A stretch of 34,902 nt of DNA from Ettlia oleoabundans (taxonomy: Eukaryota > Chlorophyta > Chlorophyceae > Chlamydomonadales). Made by a program: the position numbers and the translations under genes. The stretch spans positions 60,277-95,178 of the forward strand of contig JAAMXP010001456.1 in assembly GCA_019693395.1 (NCBI GenBank), in the 5' to 3' direction. Shown here one piece after another: positions 32,538 through 34,902 of this stretch (within the stretch, counting starts at the first letter, position 1; every line of letters begins with the position of its first letter). The notes below the pieces were generated by a model. That model made no database searches, had not been told where the DNA came from, and saw nothing but the letters and a program-made list of their open reading frames with translations.

Positions 32538-33586
32538 TCACCCTCCCCATGCTCAGTTGACACAAGGGCCTGGTACTCCACCTGCGACGACCGAGACAAG
32601 TCTCATGACTTCAAGCACACAGCGGGAAGCCCTGGCTGCGCTGCAGTGGTTGTGCACGATGACCAGTTCAGCCCCGAGAACTTACCAACCGTGGCTTGAA
32701 CACATGGATTGGCATGCTGGGCTACTGCAGCTGTGGAGTGGTGGGGGGGAGGCCAGCTGGCGTGACTTGAGCTAGGCTGCTTTGCACAGACCGGCACTGA
32801 CCGCCCTGGCTGCGTTCCTTCCCTCACGGTGCCTTTGCTTTCCCTCTGCTGCAGGATGGGCAGCTACATTATGAGAGAATCGTCAAAATGTCAGCGACGA
32901 GGAGCTGGCAGCAGGTGTAGCTGAGTATGCGAAGCTGGGCAAGTCCTCCGGGGAGGGCTCAAGAACCGCATGGCGCTCACACCGCACAATGTATTTTAGT
33001 AGGCGCAGCACTGCCTGCTGTTCGGCTACAGCGGCAGTCGCATTGGCGTCACGCTGCAGAAGGTTAGGGTGGTAGTGGCAGGCAGCTGGGCTGTCAGGCT
33101 CCCTCACACATCAGGGACATAGCTTTGTGAGCGATGGGATGGGGCAAGAGGACGCGCACACCAGTCAAGGCGTTGCCTCCTCATGCGCTTCCCCTTGTCT
33201 GCTGTGCTCTGCTTGTCAGCGCTTCATTAAGTGCCTGTCCCGTTTAGCACACTGCAGGCGCTGACCTCCATGGTACGCAGCTATCCCAGCGCCAAGTGGA
33301 CGGTGCCGTATTCGGGCACCGGCATCGCCTTCACCCGCGCTGAGGTGCCCTTCGTGATGATCATGGAGCCTGAATCTAGCACTCTGGAAGACGTGGAGAT
33401 TGGTATCTTCAAGCACGAGCCCTTTCAGCGCTACTTCCACCCTCGTGCAGCTCGCCTGCACCTCGAGGTGTGGGACCGCCTCGCACCAACCCCATGCATT
33501 TCCGCGTGCCCCAGAGCGTTACCGGCATGGGGGACTTCGTGCCGCTGGTTTTTGCCTGGCATGTGGACTTGGACCCAAATGTCTGA
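32538..33586 (+). pseudogene. Multi-exon-like coding remnant with frameshifts, family unknown
   Basis: Protein-like blocks in order on the plus strand are: DTRAWYSTCDDRDKSHDFKH followed by AAVVVHDDQFSPENLP (32538-32690); DGQLHYERIVK after a CTGCAG acceptor at 32855; after a one-base shift, NVSDEELAAGVAEYAKLGKS; LLFGYSGSRIGVTLQK up to a GT near 33063; and, after CTGCAG, ALTSMVRSYPSAKWTVPYSG with FVMIMEPESSTLEDVEIGIF and FHPRAARLHLEV (33259-33470). A second shift near GTGTGGGACC is needed to reach NPMHFRVPQSVTGMGDFVPL and the end WHVDLDPNV at 33583. Splice-like signals between blocks suggest it was once a spliced gene. Two one-base breaks make it a likely pseudogene, unless the assembly is wrong. 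Confidence 0.5.
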
Positions 33587-33790
33587 CGTGAGCAGAAGGT
33601 AGCGGCTCTGGTGCAAGCAGACAGCAGCGCTGTGGGCACACACGACAGAGCAGCGGCAGCAGCAGCCGCTGCTGACATGGAGCCCAGCGTTGCTCTGTCG
33701 TGCTGCGCACGGCTCTAACTCGCATTGGACCACCGCGAAATAACCATCGTGCTTTGTGTGGCCTCTCCCTACGCATTTGTTTTACACGGT

Positions 33791-33834
33791 CGCTTCCGCA
33801 GTGTTCGTCGCCCGCTTCCGCAGTGTTCGTCGCC
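33791..33834 (+). repeat. Tandem 22-base duplication
   Basis: Two exact adjacent copies of a 22-base unit starting CGCTTCCGCAGTGTTCGTCG occur here in non-coding sequence. Confidence 0.9.
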
Positions 33835-34370
33835 TTGGCAACCAGTCGCGCATGACTTCCTCGCCTCGCCCTTTTTTGCCGTGCTCTCCACCGCAATACC
33901 GCGCTTAACCTACCATAGCTTTCAGGCAGCCGGGGCGCGCCTTCCAGTCCCGCAGCCACGCCACTCGCATGTGAGCAGCATCATAGGGGCTCCTCGTTCC
34001 CCGCTCGCGCCCTACTTGCACAGCCTCCTGCCTCATATGCCTCTTGGCATTACACATGTTGGTTTACAGCCGACAGCGGCGAGCCTGCGGCGCTGCATTT
34101 GCTGTAAGCATCTTGGGAGGGGTGGGGAGCAGCAAAGGTGGTGGGGTCGCTGGTACAGCTTGGAAGCTGAGATGCGACGTCAATCATACTGACATCATGC
34201 CCATGGGGCCTCACCCGCTACAATGTGGTTGTGTTGAACCAAGGTATACCCAAAATTGAACAAGTGTGTGATGGTTCTGGAATAACCAACAAAGGTTTCT
34301 GCAGGGTGGAACCTGATCAGCCCAACCTCCGCCGATGATCAAAACCTTGTAACACATGCTCAAGTTTAGC

Positions 34371-34406
34371 TTACTGATTCAATGATTTTGGTTGGTCAAT
34401 CAGTAA
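34371..34406. repeat. Imperfect palindrome
   Basis: TTACTGATT and AATCAGTAA form a 9-base perfect stem around 18 bases. A TGTAA word lies just before it, so it could mark a 3' end, but no intact gene is adjacent. Confidence 0.6.
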
Positions 34407-34888
34407 ACCTGCGTCAAAAATATAAAAGCAAAAGAAGCATAGCAAGCAAAACACTAAAGCAGTATGACGAGGGCAAGCCGACCAGAGAGAGCAACGGAAC
34501 TTGATCAACTCTTACTCGGGGACCTGGTGGCCACGTTTACTTGAAGTTGTTGGACATGACTCGCAGCACACAACAGCGCAAGGAACAGCGCGCTGGCCAC
34601 AACAAGGCCCCGCGTCAAGGCTCCCATGGTCCATGCAGCTGCTGCCATCAATTTAAGTGGCAATACAAAACTAGGGTCTGCTATAACTCGTTCTCTGCCC
34701 GCAGGTATTCGCCACAGTCAACCTGATGGAACACTACAATTGCGTTTGGGTCGGCACCGCGGCATTCAGTTGTTGATTTGGCTGTCACACCAAACCCAAG
34801 CGGGACATCTGCAGGCGGAAGGTGAACAAGCAAGTGAGACCAGCAAGAGTATTGGCACAATCTGTGCCATGGGATTGACTGGTAACTT

Positions 34889-34902
34889 GTGCGCGCGCGC
34901 GC
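34889..34902. repeat. GC dinucleotide run at the window edge
   Basis: The window ends in an alternating GC run that probably continues beyond the edge; such runs can adopt Z-DNA. Confidence 0.9.

Larger units (their letters stand above)
33587..34902. other. Right-end spacer
   Basis: I see no gene. It contains a 22-base tandem duplication (33791-33834), a TGTAA at about 34348, an imperfect palindrome (34371-34406, arms TTACTGATT and AATCAGTAA) and a terminal GC run (34889-34902). Open frames are short and unlike any family I know. Confidence 0.5.

Overview
This is nuclear DNA from a eukaryotic green alga (Chlorophyta). The genes are broken into many short exons by introns of about 70-550 bases, mostly GT-AG with CTGCAG-type acceptors, as in chlorophyte algae. 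Two of the four genes encode chloroplast-type proteins with N-terminal extensions, and the spaces between genes carry microsatellites, inverted repeats and decayed mobile sequence. I cannot name the species; CTGCAG|G acceptors and alanine/glutamine-rich proteins would fit a chlorophyte such as a chlorophyceaen, but that is inference.

Layout. (1) 1-3183: no intact gene; a decayed minus-strand coding remnant (about 300-770), a 40-base tandem duplication and the RPB2 3' flank. (2) 13044 down to 3184, minus strand: a complete RPB2 gene for the second-largest subunit of RNA polymerase II, rebuilt here as 30 exons (31 if one in-frame GC-AG intron is spliced). Its longest intron carries a dispersed repeat whose second copy lies at 21.5-22.0 kb. 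(3) 13045-17696: a 4.6 kb spacer with a 25-base inverted-repeat pair, a frameshifted Gln/Ala-rich coding block, a Cys-rich coding remnant and a fold-back element. (4) 17697-19987, plus strand: a four-exon gene for a 430-residue protein, probably nuclear, of unknown function, with a conserved Asn-rich/basic module. (5) 19988-23701: spacer with the second dispersed repeat copy, a TAGGA-rich palindromic patch, a hairpin and a compound trinucleotide microsatellite. (6) 23702-25921, plus strand: TGD2, the chloroplast-envelope MCE-domain lipid-transport protein, nine exons, last intron GC-AG. (7) 25922-27602: spacer between convergent genes. (8) 29614 down to 27603, minus strand: chloroplast N-acetylglutamate kinase (NAGK), seven exons. 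(9) 29615-34902: a roughly 2.25 kb element bounded by near-identical 46-base terminal inverted repeats, then a frameshifted plus-strand pseudogene, ending in a GC dinucleotide run.

The four genes do not form a pathway: RPB2 is general transcription, the 430-residue protein is unassigned, TGD2 imports ER-derived lipid into the plastid, and NAGK is the committed, usually PII- and arginine-controlled step of plastid arginine synthesis. Exon models come from matching translated blocks to remembered family sequences and requiring phase-consistent splice sites; no alignment software or RNA data were available. I found no CRISPR array, operon, tRNA or rRNA gene, and nothing that convincingly forms a new multi-gene system. 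The most unusual signals are the GC-AG introns, the 30-codon insertion in RPB2, the inverted-repeat element near the right end and a family of decayed coding blocks shared by two loci.
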